Shown here: piece by piece, positions 25,739 to 34,301 of the stretch
How the letters are laid out: every line of letters starts with the position of its first letter
Numbering within the stretch: position 1 is the first letter of the stretch
From: Actinokineospora sp. NBRC 105648
GTDB lineage: Bacteria > Actinomycetota > Actinomycetes > Mycobacteriales > Pseudonocardiaceae
Reading direction: 5' to 3'
DNA length: 64,000 nucleotides
Assembly: GCF_030269645.1 (NCBI RefSeq)
Contig: NZ_BSTR01000004.1
Location: 269,093-333,092, forward strand
Notes under the pieces: generated by a model
Database searches by the model: none
What the model was told of the DNA's origin: nothing
The model's input: only the letters and a program-made list of their open reading frames with translations
Position numbers and translations under genes: made by a program

Positions 25739-27066
25739 TTCTGGCGCTCCACTTTGTACTGGTGGGTCTCCACCGACACGCCGCTGAAGAAGATCCCGGC
25801 GCTGTCGCGGAACCGCACCACCGACGGGTCCGTGCTGCCGTCGAGCTGTCGGGCCGCCTCGGTGTAGTTGCCGTTGATGGCGTGGTTGCCGCCGATGGTG
25901 CCGCTCTGGTTGTCGAACTTCACCGTGGTGCGGTTGTCGCTCGCCGGGTTCTCCGCCGCGTCCAGGTGCGGCACGATGTCGCCGTTGTTCTCCAGCGACA
26001 GCATCTGCACCCGCTCGGGCACCTCGATCCCGCCCACCGGCGACCCCGCCGTCACCACGTGCGTGACGTTGTAGCCGTCGGCCAGCAGCGGGTCGACCGA
26101 CCGCGCCGCGACGATGCCGCCCTGGCTGTGGCCCACCAGCATCAGCGGCGCGTCCTTGGGCACCCCGGCGTCGCGCAGTGCCTGCTGGATGCCCTCCTGC
26201 AGCACCGTCGGGTTGCCCGCGATCGCGTCGACGTTGGTGCCGAAGTCGTTGGCGCTGCCGCCGTCCTGCCCCGGCAGGTTCCACACCTTGGTGCCCGGGA
26301 TGTCGACGATGTAGGCGACCGACCCGTCGGGCTGCGTGACCGCGCGGATGTCGATGTTGGCGTCGGTGCCGTTGCGGTGGTCCAGGCCGTTGAACAGCTC
26401 ACCCAGGTTCGACGGCGGGTCCACCGCGATCGGGTCGCGGTCGAGCCCCAGGTCGCTGAGCCGGGGGTCGCCGTCGGGGTAGGCGGCGGCGACCAGGTCG
26501 GTGAGCGTCGCCAGGTCGGTGGGCAGCCCGAGCGCGCTGAGCGCACCGGGCGTCATGCCCAGCACGGTGTCGATCATCCCGGGGTGCTCGACCAGCCACT
26601 TCTGCCAGTCGCCGTCGTAGTTGAACGCGATGTCCGCGCCGATCGCGGCGACTGTCCCGGCTGCCACCGCCGCCCCCGGCGGGGTCACCACGGCCACGCC
26701 CGCCAGCCACCGGGACGCCTCCAGCGCCTTGGCGTTGAGGTCGTCGGCGAACTGGTACGCCTGGTTGGTCGCGCGCAGCGTCAGCCCGCGCAGCCCGATC
26801 GCCGCCGAGGTCGCGGTGAGCCCGCTCGGGCCGTCCAGCGCGCCGAGCATCGCCCCCTCGAAGCGCGCCGCGCCCACCGGGTTCAAGATCGCCGACGCCA
26901 GCAGGTCGGGGTCGGCGAGGTACTTGTGGCTGGTCACCGCGATGCCCAGGGTCTCCCCGGCCACGTCGTCGGTCAGCACGCCCATCGCGGCGAGGTCCTC
27001 GTAGAACGCCTCGCTGCCGCCTGCGCCACCGGCGACGCTGAGGTTGCTCACTCCAGGCCCGGTCAT
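25735..27066 (-). CDS. ESX-associated alpha/beta-hydrolase (PGAP1/DUF1023-like)
   Basis: A 443-residue protein. The N-terminal ~180 residues are helical and resemble ESX-substrate regions, with hydrophobic stretches near residues 125-145 (AGVAVVTPPGAAVAAGTVAA). The C-terminal half is an alpha/beta-hydrolase with the nucleophile elbow LMLVGHSQGGIVAARS, and a possible Asp and His further on (NNGDIVPHLDAAE; GGNHAINGNY). It has no signal peptide, fitting export through a type VII system. It is translationally coupled to the EspG gene upstream and the lipoprotein gene downstream (both 4-bp overlaps). Probable secreted lipase/esterase-like effector; target unknown. Confidence 0.72.
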   Translation of the reverse strand: MTGPGVSNLSVAGGAGGSEAFYEDLAAMGVLTDDVAGETLGIAVTSHKYLADPDLLASAILNPVGAARFEGAMLGALDGPSGLTATSAAIGLRGLTLRATNQAYQFADDLNAKALEASRWLAGVAVVTPPGAAVAAGTVAAIGADIAFNYDGDWQKWLVEHPGMIDTVLGMTPGALSALGLPTDLATLTDLVAAAYPDGDPRLSDLGLDRDPIAVDPPSNLGELFNGLDHRNGTDANIDIRAVTQPDGSVAYIVDIPGTKVWNLPGQDGGSANDFGTNVDAIAGNPTVLQEGIQQALRDAGVPKDAPLMLVGHSQGGIVAARSVDPLLADGYNVTHVVTAGSPVGGIEVPERVQMLSLENNGDIVPHLDAAENPASDNRTTVKFDNQSGTIGGNHAINGNYTEAARQLDGSTDPSVVRFRDSAGIFFSGVSVETHQYKVERQK

Positions 27067-27854
27067 GCCAACGCCTCCGCCACGTAGGGGGCCACCCAGA
27101 CCCCGAGATCGGCCCGCTCGACCGGCACCAGTTCGACCAGCCTGCGGCCCGCGCCGCTGGCCGCGGGCTGGATGCCGATCCAGCCGGTGTCGCTGTGCAG
27201 CCAGGTCAGCTGCGCGTTGCGCACCTCGCCGCCGACCACCGCGGTGACCAGGACGCGCAGCACGCCGTCGGTGCGCCGGACGACGTCGAGCGCCAGCTCC
27301 GCCTCCGCCTTGGGCAGCTTCAGCTCGGCCAGCACGTACCCCGGCGCCTCCGGGTCGGCCTCGCGCAGCAGGTCGGCCACGCCCAGCTCGTGCAGCGCCG
27401 CCAGCGGGACCACGCCGCGCAGCGGCTCCTGGTCGTCGTCGCCGTCGAGCGCGGAGCCGATCCCGGCTTCCTCGGCGGGCACCGCGCGCACCAGCTCGCG
27501 GCCCAGCTCGACCGCGGCGAACAGCGAGAGCTCCACCCCGGCGTCGGGCAGCAGGAACAGCGACGCGCCCAGCTCACCGGCCACCACGTGCAGGCTGCGC
27601 GACCCGCGCGAGCCCGCGGTGGCAGTGGTGTCGACCATCAGCCGCGGTCCGGCGACCACCCGCAGGTTCGCCGCGATCGACGGGTGCACGTCACCGTCGA
27701 CCAGCACACGCTTGGCCGCGAGGTCACCCACGTCGGCGATGTCGGGGGCGGGCGCCCAGTCCGGCGGCATGCTCAGCCCCAGGTCAGCGACCAGGTAGGC
27801 GTATTCGGCCGCGGTCAGCGCGATCCGGTGCGCGGCGGGAACGGTGGACGTCAT
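27063..27854 (-). CDS. EspG-family ESX secretion chaperone
   Basis: A 263-residue protein resembling EspG, the cytosolic chaperone that binds PPE-type ESX substrates. The N-terminus (RIALTAAEYAYLVADLGLSMPP) and the core beta-strands (SRSLHVVAGELGASLFLLPD; LTWLHSDTGWIGIQPA) fit the family. Length is close to the usual 260-290. It overlaps the hydrolase gene by 4 bp and abuts the WXG-like gene, forming a chaperone-substrate operon. A second EspG-type gene is at 37968. Confidence 0.72.
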   Translation of the reverse strand: MTSTVPAAHRIALTAAEYAYLVADLGLSMPPDWAPAPDIADVGDLAAKRVLVDGDVHPSIAANLRVVAGPRLMVDTTATAGSRGSRSLHVVAGELGASLFLLPDAGVELSLFAAVELGRELVRAVPAEEAGIGSALDGDDDQEPLRGVVPLAALHELGVADLLREADPEAPGYVLAELKLPKAEAELALDVVRRTDGVLRVLVTAVVGGEVRNAQLTWLHSDTGWIGIQPAASGAGRRLVELVPVERADLGVWVAPYVAEALA

Positions 27855-28373
27855 CTACGCGACTCCTTGCGCCTGCATGTACTGCCCGACCTCGAGCCAC
27901 TGCTTGTCCCCGGCGGCCGGGAGGCTGTGCGGCTGGTACTTCCAGCCCTCCCACGGCGGCCGCGGCGGCTGCGGGGAGTCGCCGCCGAAGCCCAGCGCGC
28001 TGCCGACCGAGTCGACCATGTCCGAGACCGCCTTGTTGAACCGGTCCACGGCCTGGTTGAACCGGTCGATCGCGTTGTTGAACCAGTTGACCACGGCCTC
28101 GGCGATCCGCTTGATCGCCGCGATCAGCTCGCGCACCTGCTGGGCGTGCTGCCGCAGCAGCGCGGCGGCCTCGTCGAGCTTGGTCGCGGTGCCGTCGAGG
28201 GTCTTGCGGTCGCCCGCCACGGTCTCCCGGCAGCGCTCGGCGGCGATGGACTTCCAGCGCATCGCGCGCGCCTGCTTGTCCATGTCCGCGCCGTGCTTGC
28301 GCACCTCGTCGGCCCGCTGCTCGATCTGACCGGCCAGCCGGTCGAGCTCGTCGGGATCGCCGTAGAACGCCAT
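27855..28373 (-). CDS. WXG100-like ESX protein with C-terminal extension
   Basis: A helical 172-residue protein. The N-terminal ~90 residues form a WXG100-like helical hairpin; the turn is marked by Trp in ARAMRWKSIAAER rather than a strict WxG. Residues 90-120 hold a short repeat (WFNNAIDRFNQAVDRFNKAV). The C-terminus is Pro-rich (PQPPRPPWEGW). I start at ATG 28373, which has GGGGGTGGAG in front; an in-frame GTG lies two codons upstream. It is directly followed by the EspG gene, with no gap beyond the stop. Confidence 0.65.
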   Translation of the reverse strand: MAFYGDPDELDRLAGQIEQRADEVRKHGADMDKQARAMRWKSIAAERCRETVAGDRKTLDGTATKLDEAAALLRQHAQQVRELIAAIKRIAEAVVNWFNNAIDRFNQAVDRFNKAVSDMVDSVGSALGFGGDSPQPPRPPWEGWKYQPHSLPAAGDKQWLEVGQYMQAQGVA

Positions 28374-28443
28374 CTCCACCCCCAGCTAGCGGGCCACCGT
28401 CACGGCAGCTTTTGACGGCACCCGGCCGGTTCCGGTTCCACGG

Positions 28444-29313
28444 TCACCGGACCCAATCGTGGAACCGGGCGCCGCTGAACTTGCTCTCGCCGCGGAACTC
28501 GGTCCGCTGGACGCGCAGCGGCCCGCGGAAGATCACCCCGCTGAACCACGCCCGGCGGTGGAACACGGTGTCGTGCATGTGCAGGATGCCGTCGTTGACC
28601 ATGCCGGTGAGCCACGCGTCGCCGTACACCTGCGATCCCCACAACGCGTTCGAGCTGTGCAAACGCGCGTAGCGCATGGTCAACTCGCCGATCGACCGCC
28701 CGGAGAGGTCGAAGTACTCCAGTTCGGCGCCGGTCAGGTCCAGGTCGTAGTGCGGCTCTTGGCCCGCGGGTGCCAAGAGGTCTGAGATGAGCCGTTGCGC
28801 GGTCTTGCGCACCTGGTAGTCCCCGTCTTCGACGGGGGCGCGCAGGTAAGAGCACAGGACGTCCAAGACGGTCTGCGTGTAGTACGGACGTGCCCGCGCG
28901 AGACCGGTGAGAACGTGCAACGCGCCTACCCGGACCTGAGCGGCATCGTTGCCCAAGAGCTCGACGGCCTTGGCGAACCGCTCGTCGGCCACCCGTTCGC
29001 GGTCGAGGTCCGTGCGGGTGTTCTCCAACTCTTGGCGGCGCTCCTCTACCCGGCGCCTGCGGTCGTTGAGCCAGAGCGCGTAGAGCGCGATCACCGCGCC
29101 GCCGGCAAGACCACCGGTCTTGAGCGCTTCGCCGCGGTTGGCGTTGGGCTCGGTCAGCAGCCACCCGGCCACCGCGCCCAGCAGACCGATGGAGGTCAAG
29201 AGCGCCACGGCCAGCCACAGCCGGTCCTTGGGCTTGCGGATCACCGAGACGATGCCGACGATGACACCCGCGACGAGGAAGACGAGTCCGGTGATCAGGA
29301 AGGCCAGGCTCAC
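28444..29313 (-). CDS. Membrane-anchored pentapeptide-like protein
   Basis: A 289-residue protein with three hydrophobic segments (about 3-25, 31-52 and 66-85), a charged coiled-coil stretch (LNDRRRRVEERRQELENTR), a helical segment, and a C-terminal pentapeptide-repeat-like beta-solenoid (DLDLTGAELEYFDLSGRSIG and later FSGVIFRGPLRVQRTEFRG). This layout is common in actinobacterial 'pentapeptide repeat' membrane proteins of unknown role. ATG start, no strong ribosome site seen. It is 70 bp upstream of the WXG-like gene on the same strand, so it may be in the same transcript. Confidence 0.65.
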   Translation of the reverse strand: MSLAFLITGLVFLVAGVIVGIVSVIRKPKDRLWLAVALLTSIGLLGAVAGWLLTEPNANRGEALKTGGLAGGAVIALYALWLNDRRRRVEERRQELENTRTDLDRERVADERFAKAVELLGNDAAQVRVGALHVLTGLARARPYYTQTVLDVLCSYLRAPVEDGDYQVRKTAQRLISDLLAPAGQEPHYDLDLTGAELEYFDLSGRSIGELTMRYARLHSSNALWGSQVYGDAWLTGMVNDGILHMHDTVFHRRAWFSGVIFRGPLRVQRTEFRGESKFSGARFHDWVR

Positions 29314-29364
29314 CGGCCGGAACCTACCGCACCCGGGGCGGCACCCCTGGGCGCGGCGGGCGGG

Positions 29365-30168
29365 TCAGCCGGTGGCCAGGACCCTGAGCCGGTCGGGAGT
29401 GCCGTTGAAGTAGTCCTGGTCGAGCGGGGTGGAGGTGTACTGCCAGAACGTCCACACCGGCCAGTTGTTCGGGAGGGTGCCCACGGTCGAGGAGTAGCGG
29501 GCGACCCAGAGGGGGTTGGTGCCGGAGAACGTCTGCGCGGTGCCCACGCACTGCGACCACCAGTTGGTGCTTGTGTAGAAGACGGCGTCGCGGCCCGTGC
29601 GGGCGCGGTAGGTGCCCGCGAACTCGCGGATCCAGGCAGCCATGTCCGGCTGGGTCTTGCCGTAGCAAGTCGGGCCGTAGGGGTTGTACTCAAGGTCGGC
29701 GACGCCCGGCAGCGTCTTACCGTCGCGCGACCACCCGCCCCCGTTGCTCACGAAGTAGTTCGCCTGCGCCGCGCCGGAGGACTTGTCGGGCAGCGCGAAG
29801 TGGTACGCGCCGCGCACCATGCCCACGCTGTACGAGCCGTTGTACTGCTGGGCGAAGTACGGATTGGTGTAAGAGGTGCCCTCGGTCGCCTTAACGTAAG
29901 CGAACCGTTTGCCCTGGTTCCACCAAGAGGCCCAGTTGACGTTCCCCTGGTAACTGGCCACATCCATGCCGGACACCGTGGCGGCCGGGGCTATCGGGAC
30001 CGGCCCGCGCTCAGCACCCTCGTGCAGTCGGATCTGCGAGCCCAACTCGTGGTTCATGATCCGGTCGGCCCGCTCGGACGCGCTCGCCGGGGCGGCGAGG
30101 AAGGCGGTCGACAGGACCGTGAGGACGGTCGTCAGGACGGGTCTGGCGCAGTGAGCTGTGGAGTGCAT
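29365..30168 (-). CDS. Secreted GH25 lysozyme (muramidase)
   Basis: A 267-residue secreted lysozyme of glycoside hydrolase family 25, cleaving the MurNAc-GlcNAc bond of peptidoglycan. Signal peptide about 1-31 (ends APASASERA). GH25 motifs are SGMDVASYQGNVNW (Asp), FAYVKATEG, RGAYHFALPD, and LPGVADLEYNPYG with Asp-x-Glu, the catalytic acid pair. No cell-wall-binding domain follows. The ATG at 30168 has GGAAAGGG upstream; more upstream starts would remove the signal peptide from the N-terminus. Probably monocistronic. Confidence 0.93.
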   Translation of the reverse strand: MHSTAHCARPVLTTVLTVLSTAFLAAPASASERADRIMNHELGSQIRLHEGAERGPVPIAPAATVSGMDVASYQGNVNWASWWNQGKRFAYVKATEGTSYTNPYFAQQYNGSYSVGMVRGAYHFALPDKSSGAAQANYFVSNGGGWSRDGKTLPGVADLEYNPYGPTCYGKTQPDMAAWIREFAGTYRARTGRDAVFYTSTNWWSQCVGTAQTFSGTNPLWVARYSSTVGTLPNNWPVWTFWQYTSTPLDQDYFNGTPDRLRVLATG

Positions 30169-30473
30169 GGGTCGCCCTTTCCGAGTGCCCGGATGATCGG
30201 GAGCCTGTACAGGGGGTAGCCGCTCGTGTGTCGATTGTGATCGGATAACCATCAATTTGTCACGCTGTTGCGTGAATTCCTCACTAGATCGGGGGTGATC
30301 TGGGGTAACGACTTCCGCTGTGGTCGGGAAGTCCCCCACGGCCGACACCTGCGCGTGACCAACCGGCTGCGCTATGTCAACTGAGGACTTCTCCGGCCGC
30401 AAACACGCATCCGGGCTGGCTACCTGGCGTTGAACAGGCGAGACTTTGCGTGGACATCGGGGAAGGAGAGCGG
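30169..30473. other. Divergent intergenic region between GH25 lysozyme and c-di-GMP enzyme
   Basis: 305 bp with no convincing gene. It holds the inverted repeat TCACGC-TGTT-GCGTGA (30260-30275), and a TTGACA -35-like hexamer on the minus strand (30374-30379) with no matching -10. I looked for a c-di-AMP (ydaO) riboswitch, often placed before actinobacterial wall hydrolases, and did not find its core motifs. The AAGGAG at 30463-30468 is the ribosome site of the gene to the right. Confidence 0.4.
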
Positions 30474-32564
30474 GTGGGCGGACCCGACGCGTTCGCGCGC
30501 ATGTGGGCCACTGTGCTCACCGAAACCGGCTACGTGGCCATGGACCACCGTGGGCTCGTCGACCAGGTGCGCGAATACACGGAGGTGCTGCTCGCCGCCC
30601 TGCGCTCGCCCCGGTTCAACCCGGTGCCGGTCGAGGGTGTCGGCGCCGGCCTGGTCGCGCTCCGGCTCACCGCCTCGCGCGCGCTGGCCACCTCGCTGCA
30701 GCTGATCGGCGAGGAGCTGCTGCGCGTGGTCGACACCCCGGACCTCAAGGCCGAGCGGCTGCCCGCGGTGCAGGGCGCGTTCGCCAACGGGTTCGCCACC
30801 GCGATGCAGTACAAGATCTTCCGCGACCAGGAGGCCATCCGGCGGGCCGCCCTCGACGCCCGCCGCGGCGCCGAGTCGGCCCTGCTCGCCAGCGAGGCCC
30901 GGTTCCGCGCGATGTTCGACCAGGCCGCCGTCGGCATCGCCATCGCCGACGCGCGCGGCGTGCTGGTCGAGGTCAACACCGCGCTCGCCACCATGCTCGG
31001 CTACCAGGTCCGGCACATGCGCGGCATGAACGTCAACGCGCTCCGCTTCCCGAACGAGCCCGCCGCCATGCACCAGCCGCTGCTGGAGATGAGCGTGGGC
31101 GAGCGCGACCACTACCGGATGGAGCGGCTGCTGCGCCGGTCCGACGGCACCCCGCTGTGGACCGACCTGTCGGTGTCGCTGGTCCGGGACGAGACGGGGG
31201 TCCCGCAGTACCTGGTGGGCATGTTCGAGGACATCACCGAGCGGCACCTGCTCGAGGACCGGCTGCGGCACCAGGCCAACCACGACCCGCTCACCGGCCT
31301 GGGCAACCGGGCGCTGTTCACCGAGCGGCTCAGCGCCGCGTTCGCCTGCGGCGGCGACACCCGGGTGGGCGTCTGCTACCTGGACCTGGACGGCTTCAAG
31401 GTCATCAACGACAGCCTGGGCCACGACATCGGCGACGACCTGCTGGTCGCGGTGGCCGCCCGGCTCGACGACCTGGTCACCGCCCCCGGGCGGATGGTCG
31501 CCCGGATGGGCGGCGACGAGTTCGTCGTGCTGATCGAGCGCAGCGCGGGCCCCGACGAGCTGGTGGCCCTGGCCGAGAAGATCCTGGCCGCGCTGGCCGA
31601 ACCGGTGCCGATCGGCGGCCACCGGCTCTCGGTCTCGGCGAGCATCGGCCTGGTGGAGCGCGCCGTGGTCGGCGCCACCCCGGCCGAGACCATGCGGGAC
31701 GCGGACGTGACGCTGTACTGGGCCAAGGCGGACGGCAAGAACCGTTGGGCCGGTTACGATCCCGAGCGCAACGCCCGCGAGGTAGCCCGGTTCACGCTCT
31801 CGGCGCGGATGCCCGCCGCGGTGGAGAGCGAAGAGTTCTATGTGGACTACCAGCCGATCGTGCGGCTCAGCGACAGCAAGCTGGTCGGGGTGGAGGCGCT
31901 GGTCCGCTGGGCGCACCCGGAGTTCGGCAGACTGGGGCCCGACCAGTTCATCGGGCTGGCCGAGGAGACCGGGTTGATCGTCCCCTTGGGACGGTGGGTG
32001 CTCCGCGAGGCGACCCGGCAGGCCCGCCGCTGGCACGACGCGTACGGGAGCCGGGCGCCGCTGGTGAGCGTCAACCTGGCGGCCCGCCAGACCGAGGAGC
32101 CGAACCTGGTCGCGGACGTGGCGACGATCATCAAGGCGGCCAACCTGCCGCCGTCGAGCATCCAGCTGGAGCTGACCGAGAGCGCCATCATGGGCACCAC
32201 CGGCGGCCCGCTGCAGGCGCTGCACGACCTGGCGGACCTGGGCATCCGGATCGCGATCGACGACTTCGGCACCGGGTACTCGAACCTGGCCTACCTGCGG
32301 CACCTGCCGGTGCACGCGATCAAGCTGGCGGGCTCGTTCATGGAGGGCCTGCGCGACGGGGCCGAGGCCGATCCGGCCGACGCTCAGATCGTGACGACGC
32401 TGGTGGCCCTGTCGCACGCGCTCGGGCACGAGGTGATCGCCGAGGGCGTCGAGGACCCGGGGCAGGCGGAGCAGTTGCGCGCCATCGGTTGTGACAGCGC
32501 GCAGGGCTGGTTGTTCGCCAAACCGGGCCGGCCCGAAGAGATCGAGCGCTGGCTGGAGGTCTGA
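30474..32564 (+). CDS. PAS-GGDEF-EAL c-di-GMP turnover protein
   Basis: About 696 residues. An N-terminal helical region (1-140) of unknown role is followed by PAS (about 140-262), GGDEF (about 263-430) and EAL (about 435-690) domains; no membrane segment. The diguanylate cyclase site is intact (RMGGDEFVVL), as is the phosphodiesterase site (VEALVRW; ELTES; DDFGTGYSNL; Lys in AIKLAG; AEGVED). Both reactions are therefore possible, with balance set by the PAS sensor. The GTG at 30474 has AAGGAG 5 nt upstream; an in-frame GTG at 30450 lacks a good site. The RsiG-like receptor at 55140 is the matching effector type in this window. Confidence 0.93.
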   Translation: MGGPDAFARMWATVLTETGYVAMDHRGLVDQVREYTEVLLAALRSPRFNPVPVEGVGAGLVALRLTASRALATSLQLIGEELLRVVDTPDLKAERLPAVQGAFANGFATAMQYKIFRDQEAIRRAALDARRGAESALLASEARFRAMFDQAAVGIAIADARGVLVEVNTALATMLGYQVRHMRGMNVNALRFPNEPAAMHQPLLEMSVGERDHYRMERLLRRSDGTPLWTDLSVSLVRDETGVPQYLVGMFEDITERHLLEDRLRHQANHDPLTGLGNRALFTERLSAAFACGGDTRVGVCYLDLDGFKVINDSLGHDIGDDLLVAVAARLDDLVTAPGRMVARMGGDEFVVLIERSAGPDELVALAEKILAALAEPVPIGGHRLSVSASIGLVERAVVGATPAETMRDADVTLYWAKADGKNRWAGYDPERNAREVARFTLSARMPAAVESEEFYVDYQPIVRLSDSKLVGVEALVRWAHPEFGRLGPDQFIGLAEETGLIVPLGRWVLREATRQARRWHDAYGSRAPLVSVNLAARQTEEPNLVADVATIIKAANLPPSSIQLELTESAIMGTTGGPLQALHDLADLGIRIAIDDFGTGYSNLAYLRHLPVHAIKLAGSFMEGLRDGAEADPADAQIVTTLVALSHALGHEVIAEGVEDPGQAEQLRAIGCDSAQGWLFAKPGRPEEIERWLEV

Positions 32565-32678
32565 CCGGCAGGCGGCTCACCGCTGCGACTGCGTCATCGG
32601 GCGGTCACATTCGTCGAGCCCGCCGATTCACCGCGGGTCGGGCTCGGTGGTCGGTTCGGTCAATTCGTTCGGGGCGGT

Positions 32679-33089
32679 TCACTGGGTCGGCTGGGGCAAG
32701 GCGGCGATCACACGGTCCAGCACGGCGCGCCAGTGGTCGCGTTGCCGGGCGCGTTCTTCGGCGTCAGCGAGCCATTCCTGGTGGAACCGCAGGGTGGTGT
32801 TGGCGCCCTTTGTAGACAGTGCTACTTGGACAGTGGTGTCGTGGTCCCAGTCCGCCGGGCGCCAGGTGAGGCGGACGCGGTCGTTCTCGTGGTAGCTGCG
32901 GACTTCGCCAGTCGTGCCGTCGGCGGTGGTGTAGCGGGAGCCCTTCTCGGGCTGGAGGTCGGCGCCCGCACCGAGCCAGATGGCGGTGCCCTCGGGGCTG
33001 GAGATGAAGCGCCACAGGTGTTCCAGGGCGTACGGGAGCGTCTTGGAGACGCCGATGTTCCACCCCACGTCTTTGGTTTGACCCACCAT
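32679..33089 (-). CDS. SRPBCC/AHSA1-like protein
   Basis: A 136-residue [11 protein letters not shown]-fold protein of the AHSA1 group. It begins VGWNIGVSKTLPYALEHLW (strand then helix), has ISSPEGTAIWLGAG, and the beta-sheet RLTWRPADWDHDTTVQV and LRFHQEWLADAEE. Such proteins bind hydrophobic ligands in an internal pocket; this ligand is unknown. ATG start with GGGAGGG upstream. It is divergent from the CGNR zinc-finger regulator gene, 60 bp apart, and is probably its regulated target. Confidence 0.78.
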   Translation of the reverse strand: MVGQTKDVGWNIGVSKTLPYALEHLWRFISSPEGTAIWLGAGADLQPEKGSRYTTADGTTGEVRSYHENDRVRLTWRPADWDHDTTVQVALSTKGANTTLRFHQEWLADAEERARQRDHWRAVLDRVIAALPQPTQ

Positions 33090-33105
33090 CCGCGCACCCT
33101 CCCGC

Positions 33106-33150
33106 TGTAACCGCTTTAACCGGTAGATGACACCGACTATAGTGGTTACA
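33106..33150 (+). promoter_or_regulatory. Leaderless promoter flanked by TGTAACC/GGTTACA operator
   Basis: TTTAAC (33115-33120), a 17-nt spacer and TATAGT (33138-33143) form a good promoter. The ATG begins 7 nt after the -10 box, so the mRNA should start at or next to the initiator A: leaderless. A perfect 7-bp inverted repeat TGTAACC (33106-33112)/GGTTACA (33144-33150) brackets it, with an extra TAACC at 33117-33121. This looks like autoregulation. Confidence 0.6.
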
Positions 33151-33749
33151 TGCGGGTCCTCACCAGCCCTACCGGCACGCGATACACCTTCGACCCGGGC
33201 AGCCCGGCGGTCGAACTCCTGCTCAGCGGCGGCCCGGGCCGGTATGAGAGGTGGGAGGTGCTGCACGAGCCCGCCGACCTGCGCACCTGGCTGGCGGACT
33301 CGATGCTCGGGGGCATGGCGCCGCTCACGGACCTGCGGATCCGCCCGGCGGAGCTCGCCCGGGTCAAACACGTCCGAGACGCCCTGTGGGATGTGCTGGT
33401 CGCGGTGGCCCGCGGTGAGGAGCCGGTGGGGTCGCACATCGAAATCCTCAACCAGGCGGCGGAATCCCCACCCCGCCCCCGCGTAGATCCAGACACCGGC
33501 GCCCGCGAGTGGGTGGGCCCGGTCACCGGAACCCAGGTGCTCGGCGCCCTCGCCCGGGACGCGCTGGATATCCTGAGCACGGGTCGCCGATCGCGGATCC
33601 GCGAGTGCGCGGCCGGGGATTGCCACTTGGTCTTCGAGGACACCTCAAGACCGGGCAACCGCCGCTGGTGCTCCATGCAGCGCTGCGGGAACCGCAACAA
33701 GATCAATAACTTTCGGGCCCCGGCCGGTCCGGAGATCGGTCAGGGGTAG
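33150..33749 (+). CDS. CGNR zinc-finger (ABATE-domain) regulator
   Basis: A 199-residue protein of the ABATE/CGNR family, thought to be transcriptional regulators. The N-terminal helical ABATE-like domain ends near residue 150. The C-terminal CGNR zinc finger shows all four Cys: RECAAGDCHLVFED and RRWCSMQRCGNRNKI. The initiating ATG has no ribosome site but lies at the expected transcription start. It is divergent from the SRPBCC gene and probably controls both from the TGTAACC/GGTTACA operator. Confidence 0.8.
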   Translation: MRVLTSPTGTRYTFDPGSPAVELLLSGGPGRYERWEVLHEPADLRTWLADSMLGGMAPLTDLRIRPAELARVKHVRDALWDVLVAVARGEEPVGSHIEILNQAAESPPRPRVDPDTGAREWVGPVTGTQVLGALARDALDILSTGRRSRIRECAAGDCHLVFEDTSRPGNRRWCSMQRCGNRNKINNFRAPAGPEIGQG

Positions 33750-33858
33750 GGCGAGAGGTTGGAAACAGGGCGAGACGTCGGCCGGGAAGTGGGCGGGGCG
33801 AGGGGGCAGGCGAGAGTTCGGCCGAAGAGGTCCGTCGAGAGTTGGGTCAAGGGGTCGG

Positions 33859-34197
33859 TCAGGACTGATCGTCGGCGTCGGACCGTGCGGGGGTGAACTG
33901 GCCGTCCGGCTTGGTGATCATCAGGAACAGCCGGGTCACCGTCGGGCACGGCCACTCGCCACCGCAGGTGTCGGTGTGGTCCTCGTCGCCGGTGGTGTGC
34001 GCGACGATCATGTCCCGCACGGTCTGGCTGAACTCGATCACGAGCGCGCGGAGCACCTCGACCTCGCTCTCGACCCACGTGGTCCGGTCCTCCACCCAGT
34101 ACTCGACCGCCTCGACGCGCTCCAGCAACAAATTGCGTACGTAGTCTTGCGAGGCGACGAGGACGGGGTTCGGGGAGTCGATCTGCATCTGGGTCAT
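33859..34197 (-). CDS. Small hypothetical protein next to XRE regulator
   Basis: A 112-residue soluble acidic protein, mainly helical in the first 70 residues (VRNLLLERVEAVEYWVEDRT), followed by a small Cys-containing segment (DTCGGEWPCPTVTRLF). I recognise no domain. The ATG is in a divergent arrangement with the XRE regulator at 34302, with a 104-bp intergenic region (34198-34301) holding the promoters of both. It may be a target of that regulator. Confidence 0.55.
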   Translation of the reverse strand: MTQMQIDSPNPVLVASQDYVRNLLLERVEAVEYWVEDRTTWVESEVEVLRALVIEFSQTVRDMIVAHTTGDEDHTDTCGGEWPCPTVTRLFLMITKPDGQFTPARSDADDQS

Positions 34198-34301
34198 GAC
34201 AACAACCCAAATGGGGTCCCGACGGTCAAGCTAGCGGAAAACATTAGCCCGATCGGGTGGCAATTTCCCCTTGCCCGACGGTCCATCGGTATCAGTGTCA
34301 C

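Noticed and set aside
30169..30473. c-di-AMP (ydaO) riboswitch upstream of the GH25 lysozyme
   Set aside because: The conserved core blocks of that riboswitch are not recognisable in this leader.
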